Of a DNA stretch of 64,000 bases, positions 1 to 9,600 are shown piece after piece. Made by a program: the position numbers and the translations under genes. Under the pieces are notes generated by a model. That model saw only the letters and a program-made list of their open reading frames with translations, was not told where the DNA came from and did no database searches. The stretch comes from a bacterium (GTDB taxonomy: Bacteria > Electryoneota > RPQS01), in assembly GCA_016702305.1 (NCBI GenBank), contig JADJEH010000017.1, forward strand, positions 248,001 to 312,000. The letters run 5' to 3'. Numbering within the stretch: the first letter of the stretch is position 1; each line of letters opens with the position of its first letter.

Positions 1-638
1 AGAGCCTCGGCGCGGATGTGGTGGCGATGCTGCGCGATGAGTTGATCGCCTTGCGCGATGCGGGGTGTTTTTTTGTACAATTCGACGAACCGGTCTTGAG
101 CGAAGTCGCGTTCGCGGGACCGCATGCGACGCATACGTTCATGTGCGCGGCGCTGTCCGAGAAGGCTTCGCCGGAGACGGAATTGGCCTTTGCGGTGGAG
201 CTGCTCAACGCCGTCGTGGATGGCGTGAGCGGCATCAAGACCGGTTTGCATGTGTGCCGGGGAAATTGGAGCCGACAGGATGACGTGCTGCTGGCGGGCG
301 CGTATGATCCGCTGATTCCGTACTTTTCACGGATGAACGTCAATCAATTTGTTTTGGAATATGCGACTGATCGCGCAGGACCCGTGGAGAGTCTGCTGGC
401 GCTGCCGGATGATCGCGAGATCGGACTGGGAGTCGTGAACCCGCGCACGAGTGAGATTGAAACTGTGGAATTTGTGCGAGCGAAAGTCGCGCCGCTGCAG
501 GCGAAACGCGCCGCGGGCTCGATCTATCTCAATCCGGATTGCGGATTCGGAACATTCTCGGACCGGCCGGTGAATGACTGGGAGACGGCGGAAATGAAAT
601 TGTCGGCGTTAAGTCGAGCGGCCCGCGCCATTCGCTGA
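1..638 (+). CDS. Cobalamin-independent methionine synthase, MetE C-terminal type (5' end outside window)
   Basis: The reading frame is open from the window edge (codons in phase with base 3), so the start is missing and only about 211 residues are visible. The four zinc-ligand contexts of the MetE catalytic domain can be read in order: the HVC motif in GLHVCRGNW, the glutamate in FVLEYA, and the cysteine in NPDCGFGT. The strand start FVQFDEP is also typical. Members of this family transfer a methyl group to homocysteine in the cytoplasm. The visible part fits either full-length MetE or the shorter MetE-C-only proteins, and the two cannot be separated here. A trans-sulfuration enzyme lies just downstream, which supports a role in methionine metabolism. 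Confidence 0.85.
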   Translation, partial: SLGADVVAMLRDELIALRDAGCFFVQFDEPVLSEVAFAGPHATHTFMCAALSEKASPETELAFAVELLNAVVDGVSGIKTGLHVCRGNWSRQDDVLLAGAYDPLIPYFSRMNVNQFVLEYATDRAGPVESLLALPDDREIGLGVVNPRTSEIETVEFVRAKVAPLQAKRAAGSIYLNPDCGFGTFSDRPVNDWETAEMKLSALSRAARAIR

Positions 639-659
639 CGAACACATTTCGCGAAGGCT

Positions 660-815
660 ATGATGACCGTTCAAAAGCTCGGGTGGTTTGTTCTGATTCC
701 GCTCGTGATTGCGGCTATTGCGTTGTATTTGTCGTTGCCGCGCGGAGCAGCGGTCGTGTGCTTGGCCGCAACGCTATTCTTAATTGTTCGGTTGATGTTC
801 GCAAGACGACTATAG
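660..815 (+). CDS. Small membrane protein, 51 residues
   Basis: An ATG-ATG start opens a 51-residue frame with two hydrophobic stretches (residues about 8-24 and 30-47) separated by a short polar turn with SLPRG, and a basic end (FARRL). It would form a two-helix inner-membrane hairpin. It begins 22 bases after the methionine synthase stop and may be co-transcribed with it. No family is recognised. It could be a chance frame, but the hydrophobic pattern and intergenic position favour a real gene. Confidence 0.4.
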   Translation: MMTVQKLGWFVLIPLVIAAIALYLSLPRGAAVVCLAATLFLIVRLMFARRL

Positions 816-820
816 AGCGG

Positions 821-841
821 ATGTCGGGCCGGAGGCCCGAC
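821..841. repeat. Short palindrome GTCGGGCC-GGA-GGCCCGAC
   Basis: An 8-bp perfect inverted repeat with a 3-base loop lies between the small membrane gene and the metB-like gene. It has no T-run on either side, so it is not a typical terminator. A closely similar GGGCCG-AAGGCCC element lies near 6470, so it may be a dispersed intergenic palindrome. Confidence 0.4.
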
Positions 842-884
842 CTGTGTTGATGTTTTGTTCGCGAGGGTAAATAGAAGAGCAGAA

Positions 885-2027
885 ATGAAATTTTCTACCA
901 AGTGCATTCATGCGGGTGTGACGCCCGATCCGTCGAACGGCGCGATTATGACGCCGATTTTCCAGACGTCCACCTATGTGCAGCCGGAATTGGGAGTGCA
1001 CAAGGGATATGAGTATTCGCGCACGGACAATCCGACGCGAGCTGTGCTGCAAGAGGCGATTGCCACGCTTGAAGGCGGGAAGTTCGGGTTGTGTTTCGCG
1101 AGCGGCATGGGCGCGATTGATTGTCTGATCGCAACGCTGTCCGGCGGTGACCATGTTATCGCCGGTGATGACGTGTACGGCGGCACGTTCCGCATCTTCA
1201 AGTTCGTGCGGGAGAAGCAGGGAATCGCGTCGGACTTTGTTGATCTGACCAATCTTGATCTGGTTGAAAAGAGCATTACGCCTAAGACGAAGTGGATCTG
1301 GCTCGAAACGCCGACGAATCCGCTTTTGAAGCTCGTGGACATCCGCGCGATTGTCGAGCTGGCCCATGCCAAAGGGGTGCGAGTGGCCGTGGACAACACG
1401 TTTGCCACGCCGTATTTTCAGCAGCCGCTGGCGCTCGGCGCCGATCTGGTGATGCACAGCGTGACGAAATATTTGAACGGCCACAGCGATGTGGTGATGG
1501 GTTCGATGGTCGTCAATGATGAAGAGCTGTACCGGCAGCTCAAGTATATTCAAAATGCCTGCGGCGCGGTGCCCGGACCGATGGACAGCTTTCTGGTGCT
1601 GCGCGGACTGAAGACGCTAGCGGTGCGAATGGAGCGGCATCAAGCGAACGCGGCGATGCTGGCTAAGGACCTGGAGATGGACAGCCACGTCGCGTGGGTT
1701 CGCTATCCGGGTTTGAAATCGCATCCGCAGCAAGCGTTGGCCATGCGGCAGATGTCGGGCTTTGCGGGGATGATCAGCCTGGAATTGAAAGGCGGCCTCG
1801 AAGCGGCGCGCAAGTTTGTGAGCGGCCTGCATCTGTTTGCGCTTGCCGAGTCGCTCGGCGGGGTCGAGTCGCTGTGTGATCACCCAGCCATCATGACCCA
1901 TGCGACGATTCCGCGTGAACTACGGGAAAAACTGGGCGTCACGGACGGTCTTATTCGGCTCTCGGTGGGACTGGAAGATGTGGACGACTTGCGACAGGAT
2001 TTGCAAAACGGCTTTGCAAAGCTATAG
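885..2027 (+). CDS. metB: Cystathionine gamma-synthase / gamma-lyase (trans-sulfuration PLP enzyme)
   Basis: The 380-residue protein belongs to the Cys/Met metabolism PLP-dependent family. It begins KFSTKCIHAG, carries the PLP-phosphate region SGMGAIDC, the aspartate segment VAVDNTFATP and the Schiff-base lysine at residue 195 in HSVTKYLNGHSD. The length is normal for the family. The ATG at 885 is chosen because the conserved N-terminus starts there; a TTG at 855 would add ten unmatched residues. The enzyme makes or cleaves cystathionine in the cytoplasm; sequence alone does not settle synthase versus lyase. The MetE-type gene upstream favours methionine synthesis. A strong terminator follows. 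Confidence 0.9.
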   Translation: MKFSTKCIHAGVTPDPSNGAIMTPIFQTSTYVQPELGVHKGYEYSRTDNPTRAVLQEAIATLEGGKFGLCFASGMGAIDCLIATLSGGDHVIAGDDVYGGTFRIFKFVREKQGIASDFVDLTNLDLVEKSITPKTKWIWLETPTNPLLKLVDIRAIVELAHAKGVRVAVDNTFATPYFQQPLALGADLVMHSVTKYLNGHSDVVMGSMVVNDEELYRQLKYIQNACGAVPGPMDSFLVLRGLKTLAVRMERHQANAAMLAKDLEMDSHVAWVRYPGLKSHPQQALAMRQMSGFAGMISLELKGGLEAARKFVSGLHLFALAESLGGVESLCDHPAIMTHATIPRELREKLGVTDGLIRLSVGLEDVDDLRQDLQNGFAKL

Positions 2028-2047
2028 CAGCAGTTGCGAGAAAGTTG

Positions 2048-2088
2048 AAGCGCCCGGCATCCTGCGATGCCGGGCGCTTACTTTTTTT
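2048..2088 (+). terminator. Rho-independent terminator after metB-like gene
   Basis: A GC-rich hairpin with arms AGCGCCCGGCATC and GATGCCGGGCGCT is followed by TACTTTTTTT. It starts about 20 bases after the stop codon. Confidence 0.9.
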
Positions 2089-2182
2089 CGATGGTCCATG
2101 CTTTGCTCCGCAGAGAGCGGTGCCGGAGCGCCGGCGCGCAGACAAATTCCCCTGAACTGACCACTCTCCAGTGAGGAGCGCA

Positions 2183-2560
2183 ATGACCATACTCTCAGTT
2201 GATGATTCCACCACCATTCGCCGCATCGTCAAGCGCAGCTGCGAAGAGATGGGGCACACCGTTCTTGAAGCTGCGGAGGGTGCCGCCGCGCTGGCCGTTT
2301 TGGCGGAAAAGGCCAGCGAAGTTAGCCTGGTCATTCTCGACTGGAATATGCCGGGGATGACGGGGCTTGAAGTGCTCAAGGCCATTAAGTCGGACCCGAA
2401 GACCAAGAACATCGTGGTGATGATGCTGACCAGTGAAGCAGACATGAATTTTGTCAAAGAAGCCATCGCGGCCGGCGCCCAGAACTATTTGACCAAGCCG
2501 TTCGACCAAAAGATGCTCGCCCTGAAGATTCAGGAGAGCGCGGGGATGCTTCCCGCTTAA
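2183..2560 (+). CDS. CheY-type single-domain response regulator
   Basis: This 125-residue protein is a stand-alone receiver domain. The acidic pair is in LSVDDST, the phosphoacceptor is Asp53 in ILDWNMPG, the conserved hydroxyl is Thr83 in MLTSE and the conserved lysine is Lys105 in LTKPFD. There is no output domain, so it works by phosphorylation-dependent binding to a partner, as in chemotaxis or related signalling. ATG at 2183 is chosen because GTGAGGAG at 2171-2178 is its ribosome-binding site; the GTG inside that site would add only four residues. The next gene encodes a CheX-type phosphatase 23 bases downstream, a natural partner that would dephosphorylate it. Confidence 0.93.
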   Translation: MTILSVDDSTTIRRIVKRSCEEMGHTVLEAAEGAAALAVLAEKASEVSLVILDWNMPGMTGLEVLKAIKSDPKTKNIVVMMLTSEADMNFVKEAIAAGAQNYLTKPFDQKMLALKIQESAGMLPA

Positions 2561-2583
2561 TCCGAATCTAATAGAGGCAAATC

Positions 2584-3432
2584 ATGAGTGCAGAAGTAGC
2601 TTTGATCGGTTTCCCCCGCTTGCAGGAGCAGATCGCGACGCGCCTGCTGGAGGAGCATGACGTGCACGTCGAGCGCGTGACCCATGACGAGGCGGGAGCG
2701 CGGCTGGCGATGTTTAATTTGGCGCTGTTCTTCTGGCCTGACACAGGCGAAGCGGCCATTCAGCGGCTGCAGAAGATGAAGGAAGAGCAGCCGGCCTGCC
2801 CGATTGTCATCGTGACCAGTCATATTGGTCAGCATTCGGCCCAAAAAGAGGTCGGGCAGAATGCGGAAGACATGATGTTGACGCCGCTGCAGCCGCACGA
2901 TGTTTCGCAGAAGCTGGCCAAATACGCTGGCGTGGGCAAGACGCGCGAAGCCGTTGCGGTGGATGCGGACTACGTCAATCCGTTCATTTCGGGAACGCTC
3001 GATACGTTGAAGCAGATGGCCGGGATGACCTGCGAACGCAAAGGTCTGCGGCTGTCCTCAGATGCGACCGCGAGCGGGTACTACTCGGGGACGATCGGCC
3101 TGTCAGGTAACGCCGAAGGTTTCGTGTCGGTGACCTTCTCCAAGGAGCTGGCCACGCAGGTCGTGTGCAAGATGCTCTCGATGACTGAGGAGGAGATCAC
3201 GGAGGAAGACATTCGCGACGGTGTCGGTGAACTCATGAATGTCGTTGCTGGTGCGGCCAAGGCCGAGCTAGTCAACACGAAGCATGCCTTCAGCCTGTCC
3301 ATACCGCAGGTGTTCAGCGGCGGGCCGCACACAGTGGCGCAGCCGCGCGGAATTCCGGTGTTCATTATCGAGTTTCTGGCCGACGGAGCGGAGTTTGACG
3401 TTATGGTCTGTCTGCGGACAAAACACGCATAA
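2584..3432 (+). CDS. Degenerate receiver fused to a CheX-type phosphatase domain
   Basis: The 282-residue protein has two parts. Residues 1-115 follow the receiver fold pattern (VALIGF, ALFFWPD, PIVIVTS, MMLTPLQP) but lack the N-terminal acidic pair and have threonine where the conserved lysine belongs, so phosphorylation is unlikely. Residues about 125-282 match CheX: DADYVNPFISGTLDTL and the catalytic ExxN as Glu216 and Asn219 in GELMNVVAG. CheX enzymes remove phosphate from CheY. AGAGGCAA sets the ATG. The gene forms a tight pair with the CheY gene, so it probably acts on that regulator. A perfect hairpin follows at 3455-3479. Confidence 0.85.
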   Translation: MSAEVALIGFPRLQEQIATRLLEEHDVHVERVTHDEAGARLAMFNLALFFWPDTGEAAIQRLQKMKEEQPACPIVIVTSHIGQHSAQKEVGQNAEDMMLTPLQPHDVSQKLAKYAGVGKTREAVAVDADYVNPFISGTLDTLKQMAGMTCERKGLRLSSDATASGYYSGTIGLSGNAEGFVSVTFSKELATQVVCKMLSMTEEEITEEDIRDGVGELMNVVAGAAKAELVNTKHAFSLSIPQVFSGGPHTVAQPRGIPVFIIEFLADGAEFDVMVCLRTKHA

Positions 3433-3454
3433 GCATAGACGAGAGTGGCTTTGT

Positions 3455-3479
3455 CAAGGCCGGGTTTTGCCCGGCCTTG
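3455..3479 (+). terminator. Hairpin after cheY-cheX pair
   Basis: Arms CAAGGCCGGG and CCCGGCCTTG form a perfect 10-bp stem around a TTTTG loop, 23 bases after the stop. The following tract is T-rich only in part (TTGATTGCTCTTG), so termination strength is uncertain. Confidence 0.6.
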
Positions 3480-3549
3480 ATTGCTCTTGCGGGTTGGGGT
3501 TGTTTTCGTTACCTTTGTGGATGCAATTGGCCGACCGAACCCGACTGTT

Positions 3550-5010
3550 GTGAGTCACAACTCCCGCGGCGGAAGCACCGCCATTTACGTGCTGGGCAGC
3601 GTGACCGAAGGCGTGCTCGTCATGGCCTTCACGATGGTGCTTGTGCGGCTGATCGCACCGGATGAATTCGGCGGCTGGCGGCAGTTCGCGGTGCTGTCGG
3701 GGATTGTGTGGAATGTGGCAACCTACGGGCTGTCACGGAGCCTCGGCTATTTTTACAGCACGGCACCAGCCAACGAGCAGGGGGCGATTGCGCGCCGGAC
3801 GCTGCTGATCTGCCTTGGACTGGCCGCCATCTGCATGACCGCGTTTTATGCGGCCTTGCCGTTCGCGGCGGAGCGCTTTGACAGTCCAGCCCTGCGGGAC
3901 GAGGCCGGACTATTCAGTCTGTTTCTGGGACTGAACTTTCCCATTCAGATCTTCATTACGCTGTTGCTGGCGGCCGGGCGACGGACCACGCTGGCGCTGG
4001 CTAAGCTGTGTTTCGCGCTGCTGAGGCTGGCCGCGCTGCTGGTGCTCGTGTGGTCGGATGCGACGCTGCATAACTTTCTGTTGGCTATGAACGGGTTCGC
4101 GCTGGTGCAGTTGGGGATCATGCTGGTGCTCTATCAGCGTACTGCCGGCCCCGTGCTGTCCCCGCTGTTCCAGAACGCCCGCGCACAAGGGAAATTCACA
4201 GCTGACTTGACGGGACAGAGTGCGGCGGGACAGTTCGCGGTGGAGACGGACAAGCTGCTCGTGTCGGCGGCCTATCCGCCGGCGAAATTCGCGGCCTACT
4301 CGGTGGGAGCGCGCGAGTTGCCGTTGGTGCCACTGATTCCGTTCAGCATCACGGAGTCCATTGCGCCGGATTTGAGCCGCATGGCCGTGGCACGGAAGCA
4401 GGATGAGTTTCGCGATCTATGGCACCGTTGGATGGGCCGAGCCGCGCTATTGATGTATCCGGTGTTTGCGCTGGTGTTGTTTCAGCATGAAGCGATCATC
4501 CGCGTTTTGTACACGGCGGAGTATCTGGATGGCGCGCTGCCGCTGTTGATTATTGGCTGTGTCATTCCGCAGCGCGTGACGTCGTTCTATCAGATTCTGC
4601 TGTGTTTGAACCGGTCGCGTGTGGTGTTGTGGGCATCGGTGGCGATGCTGTTTTCGAATATCGTGCTAAGCCTGCTGTTCATGCGGCTGTTCGGAATGTG
4701 GGGTCCGGCCTTAGCGGTGCTGACGTCCGAGTATGTCATCAACAGTTTTGCGCTGGGGCAGATCGCGCGCACGATGGCTCTGCCGATATCCCGCGTTATG
4801 CCGTGGAGCTATTTGCTGAAAGTTCTTGTGACGGCGGTCGGGGCGGGCGCGTTAGCGTTGCCGGTACTGGGGTTATTGCCGGAGGCTGCCGTGCTCTGGC
4901 GGCTGGTGGCGTACGGCGCGGTGATGATGGTGATCTACGGCGCGGCGGTGCTCACACTGGGATTGGTCACGCGTGAAGATATGAAGTTGTTGCGCGCGCG
5001 TTTGCCGTAA
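3550..5010 (+). CDS. Polysaccharide/oligosaccharide flippase (Wzx/MATE-like)
   Basis: The roughly 486-residue protein has 12-14 hydrophobic segments and the Wzx-like pattern of long alternating helices, beginning STAIYVLGSVTEG and LVRLIAPDEFGGWRQF, the latter typical of lipid-linked polysaccharide translocases. It should move lipid-linked sugars across the inner membrane. The start is uncertain: no ATG is in frame, and the candidates are TTG 3481, GTG 3517 and GTG 3550. The last leaves a short polar N-terminus before the first helix and is preferred, though it has no clear ribosome-binding site. Downstream genes are a small membrane protein and a sugar dehydrogenase. Confidence 0.75.
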   Translation: MSHNSRGGSTAIYVLGSVTEGVLVMAFTMVLVRLIAPDEFGGWRQFAVLSGIVWNVATYGLSRSLGYFYSTAPANEQGAIARRTLLICLGLAAICMTAFYAALPFAAERFDSPALRDEAGLFSLFLGLNFPIQIFITLLLAAGRRTTLALAKLCFALLRLAALLVLVWSDATLHNFLLAMNGFALVQLGIMLVLYQRTAGPVLSPLFQNARAQGKFTADLTGQSAAGQFAVETDKLLVSAAYPPAKFAAYSVGARELPLVPLIPFSITESIAPDLSRMAVARKQDEFRDLWHRWMGRAALLMYPVFALVLFQHEAIIRVLYTAEYLDGALPLLIIGCVIPQRVTSFYQILLCLNRSRVVLWASVAMLFSNIVLSLLFMRLFGMWGPALAVLTSEYVINSFALGQIARTMALPISRVMPWSYLLKVLVTAVGAGALALPVLGLLPEAAVLWRLVAYGAVMMVIYGAAVLTLGLVTREDMKLLRARLP

Positions 5011-5179
5011 TGCCGGACCGCTTGCCGCTACGCCTGACGCTTGGAGTGGGCGGTCACGCTGGCACTCGCTGGCGCTCAATGCGATTGACCGTGCCGGGCA
5101 GTTTTACTCTCTTGATTCCTCCGGTGAACAGGGGGAATGCGAAGGACATTATTTGAATCTCTATTTGAGGTGAGCTTTC

Positions 5180-5413
5180 GTGCAGATTCATTCGTTTGAT
5201 CGCCTGCAAGCGACGCGACAGAACCGCAAGTGGCGCAACACCTGCGCCGTGGTGGCGGGTGTGACGGGGATCGTCGCCGCGGTGCTGGGGCTGGATCCTG
5301 TCGTCTCGAACGAACCGCTGCAAGCGGTACCGCTCCTCATCGCCAGTTTTATCTGTTTCTTGTGCGCGGGGTTGTCCGTGTACTTTCACATGAGGTTTAT
5401 CAGTCGTGACTAA
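5180..5413 (+). CDS. Small two-helix membrane protein, unknown function
   Basis: This 77-residue protein starts at GTG 5180 with GAGGTGAGC just upstream. Two hydrophobic segments lie at about residues 21-38 and 49-68, with a basic N-terminus and a short tail (HMRFISRD). It overlaps the start of the following oxidoreductase by 8 bases, indicating translational coupling. No family is recognised. Its link to the dehydrogenase suggests an envelope-related role, but that is only inference from position. Confidence 0.65.
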   Translation: MQIHSFDRLQATRQNRKWRNTCAVVAGVTGIVAAVLGLDPVVSNEPLQAVPLLIASFICFLCAGLSVYFHMRFISRD

Positions 5414-6407
5414 TTTGAGAGTCGGTGTTGTCGGCGCGGGTTACCTCGGGACGATTCATGCGCGCTTGCTGGCGCAGAATAGCGACGTAACCTGGTCGCG
5501 GATCTATGATATGGATCAGAATAAGGCGCAGTCGGTGGCCGAACAGTTCGGAGGTTTGGCGGCGCACAGCCTGGAGCAGGTGATTACGGAGAGCGACGCG
5601 CTGCTCGTTGTATCGGCGACGTCGTCGCACTATGCTGTGGCCAAACAGGCGCTGGAAGCGGGTAAGCACGTGTTTTTGGAAAAGCCGATCACCACGACGG
5701 TAGCGGAGGGCAGCGAGATCGTCGCACTGGCGCGGGCCAAGCATTTGAAGCTGCAAGTGGGCCATGTCGAGCGCTTCAGCCGCGCCTTTCGCGCGCTGGG
5801 CACGGAGTACCCGCATCCCAAGTTCATCGAAGCGCATCGGCTGGCACAATTCAAACCGCGGGGAACCGACGTGGCCGTGGTGCTTGATCTGATGATTCAC
5901 GACCTGGACATGATCCTGAAGCTCATGGGCGAATTCCCGACTCACGTCGAAGCGTCCGGCGTGGCAGTCATCAGTGAAGCGGCAGATATTGCCAATGCGC
6001 GGCTGACGTTTCCATCGGGCGGCGTGGCGAATGTCACGGCCTCGCGGATCAGCGCCAATCCGATGCGCAAGCTGCGGATGTTCTCCGAGGACAGCTATAT
6101 TTCGCTTGATTTTGCCAAAGGCGACGTGCAGCAATTCAGACTCGCGCATGCCGACGAAGTGAGCGAGCCGGGTACGTTGATGCTTGGGGAGATTGACAAG
6201 GGCGCGGTGAAACGCAAGATCCTGATGGGTGCGCCCACGGCCCCGGAAGGCAATGCGATTGACATGGAGCAGCGCACGTTCTTCGAAGCAATTCGCACCA
6301 ACGGCGAACCGCTCGTGACGGGCGAAGACGGCCTGAATGCGCTGCGTGTCGCGGTGCAGATTCTCGAAAAAATGGGCACTTCGGAGATCGCGACGGGCAG
6401 AGAGTAG
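5406..6407 (+). CDS. Gfo/Idh/MocA oxidoreductase, GnnA-like (UDP-GlcNAc 3-dehydrogenase type)
   Basis: The 333-residue protein has an N-terminal Rossmann NAD site (VGVVGAGYLGTIHARLL), the family's EKP motif (FLEKPITTT), the catalytic segment QVGHVERFSRAF and the strand VVLDLMIHDLDMIL. These blocks match the subgroup that often sits near lpxA and oxidises the 3-position of UDP-N-acetylglucosamine for diamino-type lipid A. The dehydrogenase family is clear; the precise substrate is inferred, and no partner aminotransferase (GnnB) or lpxA is in the window. GTG 5406 overlaps the previous gene. lpxB lies 10 kb further on the same strand. Confidence 0.85.
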   Translation: MTNLRVGVVGAGYLGTIHARLLAQNSDVTWSRIYDMDQNKAQSVAEQFGGLAAHSLEQVITESDALLVVSATSSHYAVAKQALEAGKHVFLEKPITTTVAEGSEIVALARAKHLKLQVGHVERFSRAFRALGTEYPHPKFIEAHRLAQFKPRGTDVAVVLDLMIHDLDMILKLMGEFPTHVEASGVAVISEAADIANARLTFPSGGVANVTASRISANPMRKLRMFSEDSYISLDFAKGDVQQFRLAHADEVSEPGTLMLGEIDKGAVKRKILMGAPTAPEGNAIDMEQRTFFEAIRTNGEPLVTGEDGLNALRVAVQILEKMGTSEIATGRE

Positions 6408-6464
6408 TTGCAGACCCACGATCTCGTCTCCCTTTGACCATGAGCGGAGGGTTAGGGCGGGGTC

Positions 6465-6490
6465 AATGCGGGGCCGAAGGCCCGACCCAA
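6465..6490. repeat. Second copy of the GGGCC palindrome
   Basis: The sequence GCGGGGCCGAAGGCCCGACC resembles the palindrome at 821-841, sharing GGGCCGxAGGCCCGACC. It lies between the oxidoreductase and the first giant secreted gene. Confidence 0.35.
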
Positions 6491-6633
6491 GGATGCAATT
6501 GTTAGCTCTCCCTCCTGCCCTCCCGCAGAATCGGGGGGCGCGGAGGCGGGTTATTTGTGATTGCACCTATTTTTGCGGGGAAAGTTGAGAGAGTTGGCGC
6601 GCGTGGCTTGACAAAGCGGGGGTTTGGCCCTTT

Positions 6634-6655
6634 CTTAAGGGGTGATCACCTTAAG
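6634..6655. promoter_or_regulatory. Inverted repeat CTTAAGG...CCTTAAG upstream of first giant gene
   Basis: CTTAAGG and CCTTAAG flank a TGATCA core 37 bases before the start codon at 6692. A TTGACA lies upstream at 6608-6613, but the matching -10 (TTCTTA at 18 bases) is weak and overlaps this repeat. It could be an operator or a leader hairpin. Confidence 0.35.
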
Positions 6656-6691
6656 CGTTGCTTCTCTGCCTTTCACCTGAGGAGGTGGGTC

Positions 6692-9600
6692 ATGATGCGG
6701 ATGCTGTGTTGGGCGACTTTGGTGCTGGTGACGGCGCTGTGGGCGGACCCCCGGCAGTGGGCGGACGGCGGGGTGCCGCTGATGCAGGCCGAGACAATCC
6801 TCGAGGTCAGTTCGGCGACGAACGCCGAGGGTTACACGCTGTGCGTGTGGGCAGGATCGTTAGGACAGCAAAGTGTGGTCATCGGACAGATGATTGCACC
6901 GACAGGCGAAAGATTATGGGACGTTAACGGCCGGATGCTGGCGCAGGGTAACTTGCGTGCGGGCAGTCCGGCTGTTGTGTCTCTGGACGGTGGCTGGGCG
7001 GTGGGTTGGCTCGATGCCTTCCTGATGGAGCCGCTGGATCACGGTGAACGGCAGGCGACCGCCGCGATTCGCGTGACCAAACTTGATGCCGCCGGGGAAC
7101 CCCTATGGCCCAGCGGGCGGGCGGGGGTCGAAGTGTATGCGCAACGCGACTGGTGGACCTACCGCCCCTTCAAGTTGATTCCGAGCGCAGGCGGCGTCTT
7201 CGTGACCGTGGGCGATACCTGGGAAACGGCCGGCATGTCGGCGCGGCGCGTGGATGAAACCGGAGTGGCGTGGGCCGACTCGGCGGAAGTGACCGGCAGT
7301 CTGTTAGGCTGTTACTACGATGTCGTGCCGGACGGACAGGGTGGATTGCTGGTGGCGTGGATTCGCGCGTATTATGGCGACTCGATCGTGTATGCCAATC
7401 GCCTGTTACCGGACGGCCAGTTGCTGTGGTCGGATGCAGGCTGGCGCTCCATGATCGTGCGGCCCGGTGAACATGCACCGGTACGTATTACGGCGGACGG
7501 CACAGGCGGTATGTTTGTTCTGGATGATCTTTATCAAGGTTTCAGCGGCAGTGACGTACGGGCTTTTAGGTTTGACGCGCTCGGTGAACCGCTGTGGGAT
7601 GCGAACGGCGTTGTGGCCTGCGTGGATGGCAACGCGTGGAGCGGAAATTCCTGCGTCACGTCTGTGAGCGGCGGCATGCCCGATGGAGTCCTGATTTTAC
7701 TCGGCGGAGACCAGAAACGCGTGCAAAAAATCGGGCTCGACGGCAGCCGGCTGTGGGGTGACTGCGGCGTGACGGTGTGCAACCAGCCGCCGGCGACGCT
7801 CAACTACCTCAACGTGGCCACGGATGATGCGGGCGGTGCGATCGTGACGGGCGGAATCGAAGTCTACCAAAACGACGTCTATCAGTATCACGAGCTGCGC
7901 ATGACACGATTGGGCAGCAATGGCGCGGCGGTGTGGGGAGAAGCCTGCGTACAGGTTGCCCATGCGGTGGTGGACCAGTATTCCGGCAAGGCACCGTACC
8001 TGCAGACCGGTAATAACAAGGCGCGGCTGCTGTGGCATGAAGCAGACGATCTCCTGACCTTTCGCGCGCAAACGGTTGACATGTGGAACGGCCAGCTTGA
8101 GCAGGCGGAACCGCTGACCGTTAAAGCCTCGGCCCTGCGCACGGTCATCGGCTGGAACAGCGAAATACAATCCGTGCGGCTGCAAGATAATCGCATCGCC
8201 CATGTGTGGGGCGAACAGTGGGTCGGTGAGCCTACAGCACGGTTCCAGATTGTTGATTTGACGGGACAGCCGCTGCTCGCGACGGGCGGCGTGCCGCTGG
8301 CGATGACGGCGCGCGATGAACCCATGCCGATCCGCTCATTCACAACGTGTGAGGACGGCAGCGGCGGCTTTTTTGCATTCTTCGTGCGCGAGACCGACGC
8401 CGGTGCGCTCGTGCGGTGTGTACACTATACCGGCGCGGGCGAATTGCTCACCGATGCGCAGGGTGAGCTGGTGCTCTACGGCAGTTCCCTTGGCAGCGGG
8501 TTAATCGTCAGCCTGCCGGACGGCGACGGCGGTGCGTTTGTCGGAGCGGCGCTGCGAGATGCAAGCGAGCTGGTTGTGACACAGCTCATGCGCGTGAACG
8601 CGAGCGGCGAAGCGCTGTGGGAAGATCCGGCAGTAGTATATCCCTTGCTTGACGCTATCGGGCCGTTAGCGCTCGTGCCCGGCTCCGACGGTGCGTGCGT
8701 GCTGGTGCTGGGCGAAGCCATAAGCTATCCGCAAAACCGGATCACCTGCCAGAGCATCAGTCGCGACGGAGTTTTGGCATGGAATACCGCCGTAACGGAT
8801 TCGGCGCTCTACGTCGGCGAGCGATCGGCGGTGTGCAGTGATGCCGCGGGCGGGGTGTATGCATGCTGGACGCAATCGCCGGAGGGATCGCGAGTGCAGC
8901 GTGTCGGCGCGGAGGGCGAGCTGCTGTGGGGGGAAAACGCCCTGCCGATTGCGGGCGGCGTGTGGTATGATGGGGGTATGGCCTGCGCGGCGGATGCGCT
9001 GGGTAATCTGACCGTCGCTGCGGTGCAGGAGTATTGGACCAACTCGGACTTAGTTGCCCAACGCTTCTCGCCCGAAGGGTGGCTCATGTGGGCGGACGGC
9101 GGTATGGTGATCTGCGATGCCGAAGGGTACCAGTTAAAGCCGCAGATCGCCGTGGTCAGCGATAACGAACTTTACATCGCGTGGCAGAATCAGGCCTATG
9201 AGTCGTATTGGGGCGCTGAGGCCGAAGTGGCTGTAACGCATCTCAATGCCAGCGGAGACATCACGGCGGATAGCTGGTGGCAGCTGGGCGGCACATCGCT
9301 TGTAGCCTCGGCGTACCCGAATATCGGCGCGAAGCTGACGGCGGATGCGCAAGGCGGCGCCGTTGTGACGTGGCTCGATCAGCGCACGGGATTTGAATAT
9401 GACCATTGGTCGCTCTATTCACAGCGGCTGCTCGATCCGTTATTCACCGACGCCAAGCCCGTGCCGACTCTGCCGACGGAGTTTGCGCTGTTGCAGAACT
9501 ATCCGAATCCGTTTAATCCGGAGACGGTGATCGAGTTTGCTCTGCCGCATGCGGCCAGGACATCGCTGAAAGTCTATGACGTGCTCGGCCGCGAGGTGGC

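Noticed and set aside
2171..2182. GTG as the start of the CheY-type gene
   Set aside because: These bases are the ribosome-binding site; the receiver begins normally at ATG 2183.
5400..6566. A 388-residue minus-strand frame opposite the GnnA-like oxidoreductase
   Set aside because: It is a shadow of a well supported gene and resembles no family.
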